The notes: a model not told the origin generated them from the sequence alone. A stretch of DNA of 64,000 nucleotides from Coriobacteriaceae bacterium (GCA_902835305.1 CADFMD010000003.1:1-64000); one strand, 5' to 3'. Positions 53,858 through 62,894 are shown, counted from the stretch's first letter. Numbers and translations: made by a program.

Positions 53858-54576
53858 TCATCACCTTCTTTGGCACTCGACTCAGCGGTGGTCGCGGCAG
53901 CCATGTCAGCGTCAACCGCTGTGGAAACGTCCTCCCCCTTAGTCCTAGCGACCGCCGGCGCCGGACCAACCTGAATATCCCCGCGCGCCCAATCGCCATC
54001 GAGCGCACGTGCCACCCAGTGATAGATGGGGATCGTAAAGAAAATCAGCGCGGCAAAGGGGCCGGCGCCAAACAGGAACATCAGCAAAAAGAACAGCAGC
54101 CAGCACACGGCCCAGTACGGGAACGACTGGAACGGACCCTTCACCGGAGTCGGGCCGGCCGCACCGGCACCCGTCACCTGCGCCGTAGCGGCATTGGCGG
54201 CCTGCGCGCTCCAACTTGCAGCTTGCGCCGCCTTGGCCGCGGCATCACTTGCCTGTGTAGCTGCCTCCGTGGCGCGTGCCGCCGCCTCATGGGTACGGGC
54301 GCGCTCTGCTGCCTCGGCCTCGCGCTGACGGGCGCGATCCTCGTTCTCAAACTCGATATCGTCCTCGATCTCAGCGCTCGGATTGAGGAGCTCGTCCAGA
54401 CTCACACCGTAGAGCTTGGCGAGCGAGATCAGGTTCTCGGTATCGGGCGAGCTCTCCGCGCGCTCCCATTTACTGACCGCCTGGCGCGACAGCCCCAGCT
54501 TTCGTGCCAGCCCTTCTTGGCTAAAGCCCTTGCTGCGACGAAGGTCGGCGAGCCGCTGCGCAGTTTCTACATTCAT
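53854..54576 (-). CDS. XRE regulator with membrane-anchored C-terminus
   Basis: The 240-residue protein has an N-terminal HTH_XRE domain (RLADLRRSKGFSQEGLARKL, SRQAVSKWE, ENLISLAKLYGVSLDELL), an Ala-rich charged helix (about 75-145, likely coiled coil) and two hydrophobic segments near 158-195, then a short charged tail. A DNA-binding domain tethered to the membrane suggests a one-component sensor. The ATG at 54576 has AGGAGG five bases upstream. Its last codon overlaps the DUF4097 start. Confidence 0.85.
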   Translation of the reverse strand: MNVETAQRLADLRRSKGFSQEGLARKLGLSRQAVSKWERAESSPDTENLISLAKLYGVSLDELLNPSAEIEDDIEFENEDRARQREAEAAERARTHEAAARATEAATQASDAAAKAAQAASWSAQAANAATAQVTGAGAAGPTPVKGPFQSFPYWAVCWLLFFLLMFLFGAGPFAALIFFTIPIYHWVARALDGDWARGDIQVGPAPAVARTKGEDVSTAVDADMAAATTAESSAKEGDE

Positions 54577-54694
54577 GGTTCCTCCTATGTGATGCCAGCC
54601 GTGCCGCCGGACCGTTTTTGTTCTTAAGGCGCCTTGCACAGTTAAAAATCTATCCGCCACCGCCAAAAGCATGCCACCTATTCTAGTGAGATTT

Positions 54695-54723
54695 TTGACA
54701 ACCGGCGGTTGCGGGTGCATATG
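54695..54723 (+). promoter_or_regulatory. Possible promoter of the methyltransferase gene
   Basis: TTGACA (54695-54700) and CATATG (54718-54723) are 17 bases apart. The -35 is perfect and the -10 weak. The start codon is about 120 bases further on. Confidence 0.35.
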
Positions 54724-54843
54724 AGCTGCGGAAATGTGTCCAAACAAAGCAATGACCCTCAGCTCGGTTGTCCCCGTTGCGGCGTTAACGGTAGTATGGT
54801 CGTACTGTTTATTCCACACCGCCAACGGAGGGAGTTCCGCGCC

Positions 54844-55716
54844 GTGAACCGCGATTTCGCCTCGTCGCTCATCCAGCTCAACAACACGTTCTATCGCGAG
54901 CACTCCGCCTCCTTTTCCGATACGCGCCAGGCCCCGTGGCCCGGCTGGGTGCGCACCATGGATATCGCGCTCGAACAGCTCGACGTCGCCACGATCGAGC
55001 ATCCCGTCCGCGTCTTCGATCTTGCCTGTGGCAATATGCGATTCGAGAACTTTGCCGCCGGCGGCGCACTTGCCGCCAAGGGCGTCGATGGCGCAAACCC
55101 CTCGGCAGACGCCAGCTGCCCGTTTGAGTTCTATGGTGTTGACTCGTGTCAGGATTTGGCTATCGATGCGCACGGTCACGCCCTGCGCATTCCCAACCTG
55201 CACTTCCAGGAACTCGACGTGCTCGATGCCCTCATGAAGCTCAACCCCGCCGAGACACCCGACGTGCTTTTCGACGCCCCGCTCGCCGACATCTCGGTCT
55301 GCTTTGGTTTTATGCACCACGTGCCGTCGTGCGAGTACCGCGTACGCGTGCTCGACGCCCTGGTGCGCCAGACGCGCCCGGGCGGCATCATCGCCATCAG
55401 CTTTTGGGAGTTTATGAACGACGAGCGCATGGCGCGCAAAGCCGTTCGCGCCGAGGCCCGCGCCGAGCTCACCCCGCCGTTTGAGGGTTACGATTCCGCA
55501 CAGTTCGAAGCCGGCGACCACCTCATTGGCTGGCAAAACGACCGCCACGCCTACCGCTATTGCCATCACTTTGACGACCAGCAGATCACCGACCTGGTGC
55601 GCGGCGTCCGTACGTTCTACAAGAGCGGCGAGGTTCCCGTACGCGAGCTCGAGCGTTTCCACGCCGACGGTCGCAGCGGCGAGCTCAACCGTTACGTGAT
55701 TCTCAAGCGTCTATAG
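54844..55716 (+). CDS. Class I SAM-dependent methyltransferase
   Basis: A 290-residue protein with a Rossmann methyltransferase core: motif I VFDLACGNMRFE, motif II region with FYGVDSCQDL (acidic residue), DISVCFGFMHHVPS (motif IV) and RPGGIIAISFWEF. It has a long helical N-terminus. The substrate is unknown. The GTG at 54844 lies after GGAGGGAG with a somewhat long spacing; in-frame codons upstream lie in poor sequence. It is divergent from the XRE gene and followed by another methyltransferase gene 113 bases on. Confidence 0.75.
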   Translation: MNRDFASSLIQLNNTFYREHSASFSDTRQAPWPGWVRTMDIALEQLDVATIEHPVRVFDLACGNMRFENFAAGGALAAKGVDGANPSADASCPFEFYGVDSCQDLAIDAHGHALRIPNLHFQELDVLDALMKLNPAETPDVLFDAPLADISVCFGFMHHVPSCEYRVRVLDALVRQTRPGGIIAISFWEFMNDERMARKAVRAEARAELTPPFEGYDSAQFEAGDHLIGWQNDRHAYRYCHHFDDQQITDLVRGVRTFYKSGEVPVRELERFHADGRSGELNRYVILKRL

Positions 55717-55829
55717 GCGTCAGCGACTCGTCGCTGAGCCGCACCGCATCTTTTGGGCAAATCGCCCCCCTTCTAACCCATCACCGGAACGTGCAGCCAT
55801 GCGTTCCATACTTATGACCAAGGAGCCTC

Positions 55830-56669
55830 ATGGGAGCCGTCCACGTTCGCACGCCTAAGAACTTTGTACTCGAGGAGCGCCTGGAGCGCTACGCCGATGC
55901 GATTGAGACGAACCCCGAGGCCTATGCCGGAGATTGGCGCGAGGCCTGTGCGCCCGCAGGCAGCAAGCCTTTCGAACACCTTCATCTGGATCTTGGTTGT
56001 GGCAAGGGAACGTACCTTGTAGAGCGCGCGGCCCGCGAGCCAAACACGTTCTTTATCGGCATGGACCAGGAGCCCATCTGCATCGCCTATGCCGCACAGA
56101 AAATCTGCGAGCAGGAGCTGTCCAACGCACTTGTCCTGCCCCGAGGCGCCGCATCGCTGCCGCAGCTGTTTGCCGCAGGCGAGCTCGATGCCATCACCAT
56201 CAACTTTCCCACGCCGCAGCCCAAGGCCAAGTACGCCAAAAAACGGCTCGTCCATGTCGACCATCTGATGCTCTACCGCCCGCTCTTTGCAGCCGGCGCC
56301 ACCGTCACGCTGCGCACCGACAGCAAACCGCTGCGCGACTACGCCCTGGGGCAGATTGCCGCGGCCGGCTACGACACGCTTTGGGTAAGCGACGACGTCC
56401 GCCGCGACCATCCCGAGCATCCCGAGACCGAATACGAATGCCGCACGCGCGAGATGGGTGCCGTCGTCTATGGCATTTGCGCCACACCCGGCGCGCAGCC
56501 CAGCGATGAACAGCTCGCGGCGGGCCGCGCGCAGGAGCAAAGCCTTGCCTGCTACCTGCCCGAAAACCTCGATGAGCTCACCTATGTACCTCTGGGTATG
56601 GAAGAGGCCGTCGAGAACTTTAGAAACCGCGCCCGTAAAGGCAAGAAGCGCCTGCCGCAAGAGTCCTAG
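55830..56669 (+). CDS. trmB: TrmB-like tRNA (guanine-N7) methyltransferase
   Basis: A 279-residue SAM methyltransferase with DLGCGKGTYLVE (motif I), FIGMDQE and INFPTPQPKAKYAKKRLVH, the TrmB-type motif (usually NFPDPWPK...HxKRRL). It should methylate N7 of guanine 46 in tRNA. The third and fourth residues of NFPDPWPK are altered to TPQ here, so activity is likely but not certain. It has a 40-residue C-terminal extension beyond the usual family length. AAGGAG is seven bases from the ATG. Confidence 0.78.
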   Translation: MGAVHVRTPKNFVLEERLERYADAIETNPEAYAGDWREACAPAGSKPFEHLHLDLGCGKGTYLVERAAREPNTFFIGMDQEPICIAYAAQKICEQELSNALVLPRGAASLPQLFAAGELDAITINFPTPQPKAKYAKKRLVHVDHLMLYRPLFAAGATVTLRTDSKPLRDYALGQIAAAGYDTLWVSDDVRRDHPEHPETEYECRTREMGAVVYGICATPGAQPSDEQLAAGRAQEQSLACYLPENLDELTYVPLGMEEAVENFRNRARKGKKRLPQES

Positions 56670-56736
56670 GGGCTTCTGATGGTCGCGGCGTCGGCAAACA
56701 AGCGCAAATTGGCGCCAGCGAACGGCCCTCAAACCT

Positions 56737-56855
56737 AAGTGAGTAGACTTTTTTGCAATAGCCAGGCACAGCCCGCATAGCGAAACATAAAACCGCAGGT
56801 AGAGCCCTTGCGCAAAAGTCATGTGCTCGCAATATCGCAAAAAGTCTACTCACTT
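56737..56855. repeat. 119-bp element with 17-bp inverted ends
   Basis: AAGTGAGTAGACTTTTT (56737-56753) and its exact complement (56839-56855) flank 85 bases with no reading frame. The inner ends also contain GCAATA/GCAATAT. Arms too far apart for a simple terminator; the shape is that of a MITE or a structured RNA. It occupies the middle of the 309-base gap between the TrmB-like and helicase genes. Confidence 0.7.
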
Positions 56856-56978
56856 GGCTAGCGACTACACTAAACGGCTGGGCAGAACGCCCATTTCCTG
56901 CATTTTCTTGCCTGCGAACGCATCGATGCGACGCTACGCCATAATAGTTGGCGGACAATCGCGAGAGAAAGCAAGCAC

Positions 56979-59660
56979 ATGGCACAGACCACGACAGATA
57001 TCGCCGCCAGCACCGTCTCCGGTGCCGGAGCCGCCAGTTCATTCTCGGGCGGCACGGGAACCGAAGCCGAATTCGGCTCGCTCGGTGCGCTCTCCCCCAC
57101 CTGGTGGGAGCCCGAGGACAGCAGCGAGCCCGAACCGTGGCTCACGCCCGACCAGGCCTTCGAGCGCTTCTTTGAATGGACGAGCGACCGCGGCATTGAA
57201 CTGTGGGACCACCAAGAAGAGGCCCTCATGGACCTGGCAGCCGGCGATCACGTCATTTTGGGCACACCGACCGGATCGGGCAAATCGCTCGTCGCGCTGG
57301 GCATGCTCTTTATGGGCATGGCGCAGGGCAAGCGCTGCTATTACACGGCCCCCATCAAGGCCTTGGTCAGCGAAAAGTTTTTCGACCTGGTGCAGGTGCT
57401 CGGCCGCGATAACGTCGGCATGATCACCGGCGACACGCATATCAACACCAAGGCACCCGTCATCTGCTGCACGGCCGAGATTCTTGCCAACGACGCACTG
57501 CGCGAGGGCGAGGACGCCGATGTTGGCTGCGTCGCCATGGACGAGTTCCACTACTTTGCAGACCCCGACCGCGGCTGGGCCTGGCAGGTGCCGCTGCTCA
57601 CTCTGCCCCATACGCAGTTTATGCTCATGAGCGCCACGCTCGGCGATGTCACCGCCATCGCCGCCTCACTCGAGGAGCACACCGGCGCTGCCTGCGACCT
57701 GGTCGTCGACGCCCCGCGTCCTGTTCCGCTGAGTTACGACTATGTGACGACCTCCCTCGAGGGCACGGTCGAGCTCGCCATGCGCCGCGACGAGACCCCA
57801 CTCTATATCGTGCACTTTAGCCAGGATGCCGCACTTGCGACGGCACAGTCGCTCGCCAATTTTGGCATTGCCAGCAAGGAGCAGCGCGAGGCCATCAAGG
57901 AGGCGGCCAAGGGCACGAGCTTCTCGACGGCCTTCGGCAAAATCCTCAAGCGCTTGCTCGGATGCGGCGTCGGCGTGCACCATGCTGGCATGTTGCCGCG
58001 CTACCGCCTGCTGGTCGAGCGCTTGGCGCAGCAGGGCCTGCTACCCGTCATCTGCGGCACCGATACGCTCGGCGTCGGTATCAACGTGCCCATCCACACC
58101 GTGGTGCTCACCGCGCTCACCAAGTTCGATGGCTACAAGATGCGTCGTCTGCGCGCCCGCGAGTTCCATCAGATTGCCGGTCGTGCCGGCCGCTCGGGCT
58201 TCGATACCGAGGGCATGGTCATCGCCGAGGCACCCGAGCACGAGATCGAGAATGCCAAGCTTATGGCCAAGGCGGGCGACGACCCCAAAAAGCTCCGCAA
58301 GATTAAAAAGAAGAAGGCCCCCGAGGGCTTTGTCACCTGGAACAAGCAGACGTTCGAGCGCCTGATCGAGACGCAGCCCGAGACACTCAAGCCGCGCCTG
58401 CGCATCACGCACTCCATGGTGATTAGCGTGGTCGAGCAGGGTGGCGATGCCCGAGCCCGCGTACACGACCTCATCGAGACGAGCCTGCAGACCCCCGAGG
58501 AAAAGGCTAAGCTCGAGGTTCGTGCCGACGAGATCTTCGCCACGCTCATCGATTCCGGCGTCGTCGTGCGCACCGAGGTGCCGCCCGCACCCGACGCTCC
58601 GGCTGACGCCGCGCCGGACATCGACTACGCACTGACGGTCGACCTGCCCGAGGACTTTGCGCTCGACCAGCCGCTCTCGCCGTTTTTGCTTGCCGCGTTG
58701 GAGCTGCTCGATCCCGAGAGCGAGACCTATACCATGGACCTGATCTCGATGGTCGAGGCAACGCTCGAGGATCCCAAGCAGGTGCTGCGCGCTCAGGAGC
58801 GCGCAGCGCGCGACCGCGCGATGGCCGAAATGAAGGCTGACGGCGTCGAATATGAAGAGCGTCTGGAGCGCATTCAAGACGTCACGTATGAAAAGCCGCT
58901 CGAGGATTTGCTCGACGCCGCCTTTGACAAGTACTGCCAGGAAGTGCCCTGGGCAAACGACTACCAGCTCTCTCCCAAGAGCGTTCTGCGCGATATGCTG
59001 GAAAGCGCGAGCGATTTTAAGGGCTACATTCAAAAGCTCGGCATCGCCCGCTCCGAGGGCATTTTGCTGCGCTACCTGGCAGAGGCCTATCGTTCGCTCG
59101 ACCGCACCGTGCCCATCGAGAAGCGCGACGAACGCCTGCGCGACATTATCTCGTGGCTGGGCTTTGTGGTGCGCTCGGTGGACTCGAGCCTGGTGGACGA
59201 GTGGGAGAACGCCGGCAACCCCGCTGCACTCGACGCCGCACCGCCGCAGGGCATCGATGAAGTCGTGGCAGACCGCCGTGGCTGCACCCTGCTGGTGCGC
59301 AACGCACTCTTCCGCCGCGTGACCCTTGCCGCCCGCGAGCACATTCGCGACCTGGGCGAACTCGACGACGACTGGGGCATGAGCGAGATCCGCTGGCAAA
59401 AGGCCCTCGATGCCTACCATGAGCAGCATGAGGAAATTCTCACCGACGGAGACGCCCGCAGTGCCGCGATGTTTTCCATCGATGAGTCCGACGAGAAGAC
59501 CGCGCACGTATGGCACGTGCACCAGATCTTTGCCGACGAGGATGGCGACCACGATTTTGGCATCATGGGCGATGTCGATCTGGACGCCACGCAAGACGGC
59601 GGCGAGGTAATCTTCAAAAACTACCGCGTCGGCTTTATCGAGGACCTGCTCGAGAACTAG
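56979..59660 (+). CDS. DUF3516-type SF2 DEAD/DEAH helicase
   Basis: An 893-residue Ski2-like helicase with Walker A TPTGSGKS (96-103), DEFH (188-191), SATLGD, HHAGMLPRYRLLVE, GTDTLGVGINVP and QIAGRAGRSG, followed by a DUF3516 C-terminal half (from about residue 420) of charged helices. RNA helicase function is likely by family but unproven. Monocistronic, with its own bidirectional terminator. The first 55 residues are Ser/Gly/Ala-rich and probably disordered. Confidence 0.88.
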   Translation: MAQTTTDIAASTVSGAGAASSFSGGTGTEAEFGSLGALSPTWWEPEDSSEPEPWLTPDQAFERFFEWTSDRGIELWDHQEEALMDLAAGDHVILGTPTGSGKSLVALGMLFMGMAQGKRCYYTAPIKALVSEKFFDLVQVLGRDNVGMITGDTHINTKAPVICCTAEILANDALREGEDADVGCVAMDEFHYFADPDRGWAWQVPLLTLPHTQFMLMSATLGDVTAIAASLEEHTGAACDLVVDAPRPVPLSYDYVTTSLEGTVELAMRRDETPLYIVHFSQDAALATAQSLANFGIASKEQREAIKEAAKGTSFSTAFGKILKRLLGCGVGVHHAGMLPRYRLLVERLAQQGLLPVICGTDTLGVGINVPIHTVVLTALTKFDGYKMRRLRAREFHQIAGRAGRSGFDTEGMVIAEAPEHEIENAKLMAKAGDDPKKLRKIKKKKAPEGFVTWNKQTFERLIETQPETLKPRLRITHSMVISVVEQGGDARARVHDLIETSLQTPEEKAKLEVRADEIFATLIDSGVVVRTEVPPAPDAPADAAPDIDYALTVDLPEDFALDQPLSPFLLAALELLDPESETYTMDLISMVEATLEDPKQVLRAQERAARDRAMAEMKADGVEYEERLERIQDVTYEKPLEDLLDAAFDKYCQEVPWANDYQLSPKSVLRDMLESASDFKGYIQKLGIARSEGILLRYLAEAYRSLDRTVPIEKRDERLRDIISWLGFVVRSVDSSLVDEWENAGNPAALDAAPPQGIDEVVADRRGCTLLVRNALFRRVTLAAREHIRDLGELDDDWGMSEIRWQKALDAYHEQHEEILTDGDARSAAMFSIDESDEKTAHVWHVHQIFADEDGDHDFGIMGDVDLDATQDGGEVIFKNYRVGFIEDLLEN

Positions 59661-59681
59661 CCAAACATACTGGAACGGAAT

Positions 59682-59722
59682 AAAACGGGGCCGTTGGCAC
59701 TATCGCCAGCGGCCCCGTTTTT
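59682..59722. terminator. Bidirectional terminator between helicase and DUF2130 genes
   Basis: AAAACGGGGCCGTTGGC and GCCAGCGGCCCCGTTTTT pair with one G-T/C mismatch position. Convergent genes (stops at 59660 and 59740) share it. Confidence 0.9.
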
Positions 59723-59739
59723 GCACTATCCGCTATGCC

Positions 59740-61497
59740 TTACTCGGCATCCTCGACCTCATACGAATCCGCCTCGGCTGGCTCATCGTTTGTCTCTGCC
59801 GCAGCCCCGCGTGCCTCGTCAAACGCCGCCTTCATGGTCTTGTTGCCCCACGTGAGCTTGCGAATGGTAAGATCGTCGGCTTTCTTGTTGGCAAGGCGCA
59901 GATTGTTCTCGGAGGACAGCAACGCCTCCTTGGTTTTCTGCAGATGGCTAATCGTCTTGTCGATCTCATCGATTGCCGTTTGGAACTTGCGGCTCGCGAT
60001 CTCGTAGTTGCGGCCGAAATCGTTCTTGAACTTCTCCATCTTGGCTTCGAAGTTCGTGACATCGATATTCTGCTGCTTGTACTCCGCCAGCTCCTGCTTA
60101 TAGCGAAGCGAACCCATGGCGGCATTGCGCAGCAGCGTAATGATGGGAATGAAGAACTGCGGGCGGATCACATACATCTTCTCGTAGCGATAGCTCACGT
60201 CCACGATTCCCGCGTTGTAAAGCTCGCTCTCGGGCTCGAGCAGCGTGCAGAGCACCGCGTACTCACAGCTTTTCTGGCGACGATCGTGATCGAGTTTCTT
60301 AAAGAAGTCCTCGTTTTTATGCTTGGTCGCGGTCTCGTCATTCTCGTTTTTCATCTCGAACATAATTGAGATGACCTCGTTGCCGCTCGCGTCGCACTCA
60401 CGGAAAATGAAGTCTCCCTTGGTGCCCTCGGATGCATCGTTATCTTTCTCGAAGTACGCATTGGGAAACGCCGTCATGCGCAGACGGTTAAACTCGGTCT
60501 CGCAGTGCTGCTCGAGCGACTCGCCCACCATCTTGGTGGACAGGCGAACCTTCATGTCCTTAAGGCGCTCAATCTCTTCATCCTTGTAGCGAATCAGGTC
60601 ATCGCTCGCGCGCTTGGCCTGCGCAAGCTCGAGCTCGTGTGCCGCCTTGGCTTGCTCCTCGCGAGAATCGCGCACCGCCAGCTCGCTCGTCAGTTTGGCA
60701 CGTGCCTCATCGCGCTCTCGCTCCGCCGCGGCGACCGCCTCTGACAGGTTCATTTTTGCCATCAGTTCCTGCTCGCGCAGCTGGGCACGCAGGCCCTCGG
60801 CCTCTTGCTCGGACTGAGCCTTTGCGGCGGAAAACTTCTCTTGCACCTTCGCGCGATAGTCAGTAAGCGCGCGCTCGGCCTCGCTGCGAGCGGCATCGAG
60901 CTCACGCTGCGACTCTGCCGCGGCGGCGGCAAGCGCCATCTCCTGGGCCTTGTCCGCCGCGGCGATCCTGGCCTGCAGCTCGGCAATCTGAGCGTCGCGC
61001 GCGGACAGGTCGTTTTGAGCAGCATTGCGTGCCGCCGCCTCGGCAAGCCTGGCTTCATCATCTTTGCGCTCCAACTGCGCACGTAAATTGTCGATCTCGC
61101 GCTGAAGCTCGGCATTCTCCTTTTGAGCATCGGAACGGGCCTCAACCGCCGCGCGCTGACTTGCACTCTCGCGCTCTGCGGCAGCGCCTTCGAGCTTGGC
61201 GCGCAGCTCGGCAAGCTCAGCGTCGCGCTTGGCAACCTCTTGTGCCAGCTGCTGAGCTGCAGCGTTCTTCTGCTCGACAAGCTGAGCGTCGCGCTGAGAC
61301 TCTGCCTTTTGCAAAGCAGCCGTCGAGCGCGAGCGCTCAAGCTCCAGTGCCTGCTCACCCTCGCGCTGGACCGCCTTCACGCGCTCATCCAGGTCGCGCG
61401 AGAACTCGGCATCGCGCACCTGTTTGACGATATCTGCATAGCCGGACGCATCGACCTTAAACACTTCGCCGCAATGCGGGCACTTGATCTCGTTCAT
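59740..61497 (-). CDS. DUF2130 coiled-coil protein, putative nuclease
   Basis: A 585-residue protein: N-terminal zinc-ribbon-like CPHCG, a very long Ala/Glu/Arg-rich coiled coil (about 30-330) and a C-terminal domain of DUF2130. This last domain contains EGTKGDFIFRE and ISIMFEMKNE, giving the D...ExK arrangement of PD-(D/E)xK nucleases. A DNA-cleaving or DNA-binding role is predicted by fold and not proved. Monocistronic; a strong terminator of the upstream gene precedes its promoter region. Confidence 0.78.
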   Translation of the reverse strand: MNEIKCPHCGEVFKVDASGYADIVKQVRDAEFSRDLDERVKAVQREGEQALELERSRSTAALQKAESQRDAQLVEQKNAAAQQLAQEVAKRDAELAELRAKLEGAAAERESASQRAAVEARSDAQKENAELQREIDNLRAQLERKDDEARLAEAAARNAAQNDLSARDAQIAELQARIAAADKAQEMALAAAAAESQRELDAARSEAERALTDYRAKVQEKFSAAKAQSEQEAEGLRAQLREQELMAKMNLSEAVAAAERERDEARAKLTSELAVRDSREEQAKAAHELELAQAKRASDDLIRYKDEEIERLKDMKVRLSTKMVGESLEQHCETEFNRLRMTAFPNAYFEKDNDASEGTKGDFIFRECDASGNEVISIMFEMKNENDETATKHKNEDFFKKLDHDRRQKSCEYAVLCTLLEPESELYNAGIVDVSYRYEKMYVIRPQFFIPIITLLRNAAMGSLRYKQELAEYKQQNIDVTNFEAKMEKFKNDFGRNYEIASRKFQTAIDEIDKTISHLQKTKEALLSSENNLRLANKKADDLTIRKLTWGNKTMKAAFDEARGAAAETNDEPAEADSYEVEDAE

Positions 61498-61554
61498 GGC
61501 AGCTCCTCGATGGACGCAAATTTAAACCGTCTACACTCTACCGCGCCGCGCGGA

Positions 61555-61590
61555 CAAAAAAGGCGCCGCTGTCATAATGGCAACGGCGCC
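61555..61590 (-). terminator. Terminator of the metallophosphoesterase gene
   Basis: On the minus strand GGCGCCG.TG and CA.CGGCGCC pair and are followed by TTTTTTT (61561-61555). Its 5' arm (GGCGCC, 61585-61590) is also part of the next hairpin, so the two compete. Confidence 0.75.
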
Positions 61591-61637
61591 AGAGCCACCA
61601 CAAAGGTGCCTGTCCCCTTTGTGGTGGCTCTGGCGCC
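61585..61637. repeat. Hairpin element with GGGACAGG core next to the phosphoesterase stop
   Basis: Perfect 21-bp arms: GGCGCCAGAGCCACCACAAA(G) (61585-61605) and the complement (61617-61637). On the minus strand the tip reads AAAGGGGACAGGCACCTTT, the same GGGACAGG core as at 47470. Its outer end touches the phosphoesterase stop codon. Confidence 0.8.
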
Positions 61638-62183
61638 CTATAACCCAAAGAAGCTAAGAATCTGATCGCGGCTTACGGGCTTGTACTCGTTGGCATCGAG
61701 ACCGACATCGTAGCGAAAGATAGGGCGTTCGCGATCGCGGTTGCGCACGTTGGTGCGGTCTCCCCTGCTGTGGATATGCCCGTGTAGCATGATGGCGCCA
61801 CGCGCCTTGCCGTTCCAGCTGAGCATGGGGTAATGGCTCAAAACCAGGCGATGGCCCTTGGCATAGCCAGGAGCAATCTCCAGGTAATCGCGCACGTCTT
61901 CCCAAATCTGCGGTACGTCGGGATCTTCCCAGTCGCTGTCATGGTTACCACGGATGAGCGTCACATTCTGGCATTCGATGCACTCGCGCAGGCGCACCGC
62001 CTCCGCCAGGGGCAAACGATAGGTAAAGTCTCCCAAGATATAGAGGCGGTCGTCCACAGCCACGCACTCATTGATGGCATCGATGACCTTGCGGTTCATC
62101 TCCTCGACCAAATCAAACGGTCGATCCATGTCGTGCAAGATATTCGTATCGCCCAGGTGCAGGTCGGCGGTAAACCACATCAT
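61638..62183 (-). CDS. Metallophosphoesterase
   Basis: A 181-residue calcineurin-like phosphoesterase with the complete metal signature: DLHLGD (7-12), GDFTY, RGNHDSD and GHIHS. It resembles small bacterial phosphodiesterases of unknown substrate. The ATG at 62183 lies after GAGGA; a start at 62198 lacks a site. Probably monocistronic. Confidence 0.88.
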   Translation of the reverse strand: MMWFTADLHLGDTNILHDMDRPFDLVEEMNRKVIDAINECVAVDDRLYILGDFTYRLPLAEAVRLRECIECQNVTLIRGNHDSDWEDPDVPQIWEDVRDYLEIAPGYAKGHRLVLSHYPMLSWNGKARGAIMLHGHIHSRGDRTNVRNRDRERPIFRYDVGLDANEYKPVSRDQILSFFGL

Positions 62184-62249
62184 CGTCTCTGTCCTCATTT
62201 CGCAACGCGTCTAACACGTGCCTAGTATACAGATGCAGCGATGCGACAG

Positions 62250-62426
62250 TTACCCAAAGAGCCCGCCGAACAGACCTCGGCGGCGCTTGTCCTTTTTATT
62301 CGAACCTTTATCCTGGGTGTTCTTATCCTTTTGCTTTTTGCGATCCTGCTCCAGCTCATCGTCATCGAGCAGCATATCCCACTCAAACGGATCGTCCGTC
62401 AAATCGAACAGGTCGTCGTCAAACAT
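62250..62426 (-). CDS. Small charged protein of unknown function
   Basis: A 58-residue protein with an acidic N-terminal half (FDDDLFDLTDDPFEWD) and a strongly basic C-terminal half (KKDKRRRGLFGGLFG), with a GGAGG site five bases from the ATG. No recognised domain. Its translational start and codon use look genuine, but homologues are needed to be sure it is a gene. The HIRAN gene is 18 bases upstream. Confidence 0.5.
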   Translation of the reverse strand: MFDDDLFDLTDDPFEWDMLLDDDELEQDRKKQKDKNTQDKGSNKKDKRRRGLFGGLFG

Positions 62427-62444
62427 GGCAGCCTCCATTGCCGA

Positions 62445-62771
62445 CTAGCGAGCATCCACCACATAGAGCCCAACGCGCACCTGATGCCACGGGCTGCGCT
62501 CGGGGGCAACCTGTTGCACACGGGCCTCAAATACGTCCTCGTGGCCGTAATACATCATCAAGGACAGTGGGCCGACCTCGTTTCCCGGAACGTAGCCAAG
62601 TTTGGTCTTGCCATAGTAGATCGCAACTGCCTCGGGGTCATGAGGATTATCGCGCTCGGCACACAGCGTCAGTTTATCGCCCGCTTTAAGATCACCTAGG
62701 ACCAAAGCGCCGTCGGCATATTGAAATCCTGCAATGTGAAATGACAGAAGAACACGTGAAGGCTCGTACAT
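62445..62771 (-). CDS. HIRAN domain protein
   Basis: A 108-residue protein matching the HIRAN fold: IAGFQYADG, GDLKAGDKLTL, RDNPHDPEAVAIYY and KLGYVPGNEVGPLS are in the expected order. HIRAN binds 3' single-strand DNA ends in HLTF-like helicases and occurs alone in bacteria, where its role is unknown. It reads toward the small charged protein, probably as one transcript. Confidence 0.8.
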   Translation of the reverse strand: MYEPSRVLLSFHIAGFQYADGALVLGDLKAGDKLTLCAERDNPHDPEAVAIYYGKTKLGYVPGNEVGPLSLMMYYGHEDVFEARVQQVAPERSPWHQVRVGLYVVDAR

Positions 62772-62894
62772 AGCAACTCCCCTAACGGCCGGATAAACCG
62801 GCGTTTAACCTTACAGAGAAGTCTACGAACTCGCGCGGACACAAATTCGCCCCACCCGTGCCTTTTCGACCGTTTGTCGCTACACCATCTGATT

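Noticed and set aside
62241..62699. A plus-strand open frame of 152 codons with a hydrophobic start
   Set aside because: It runs antisense through the small charged protein and the HIRAN gene, both of which have ribosome binding sites.
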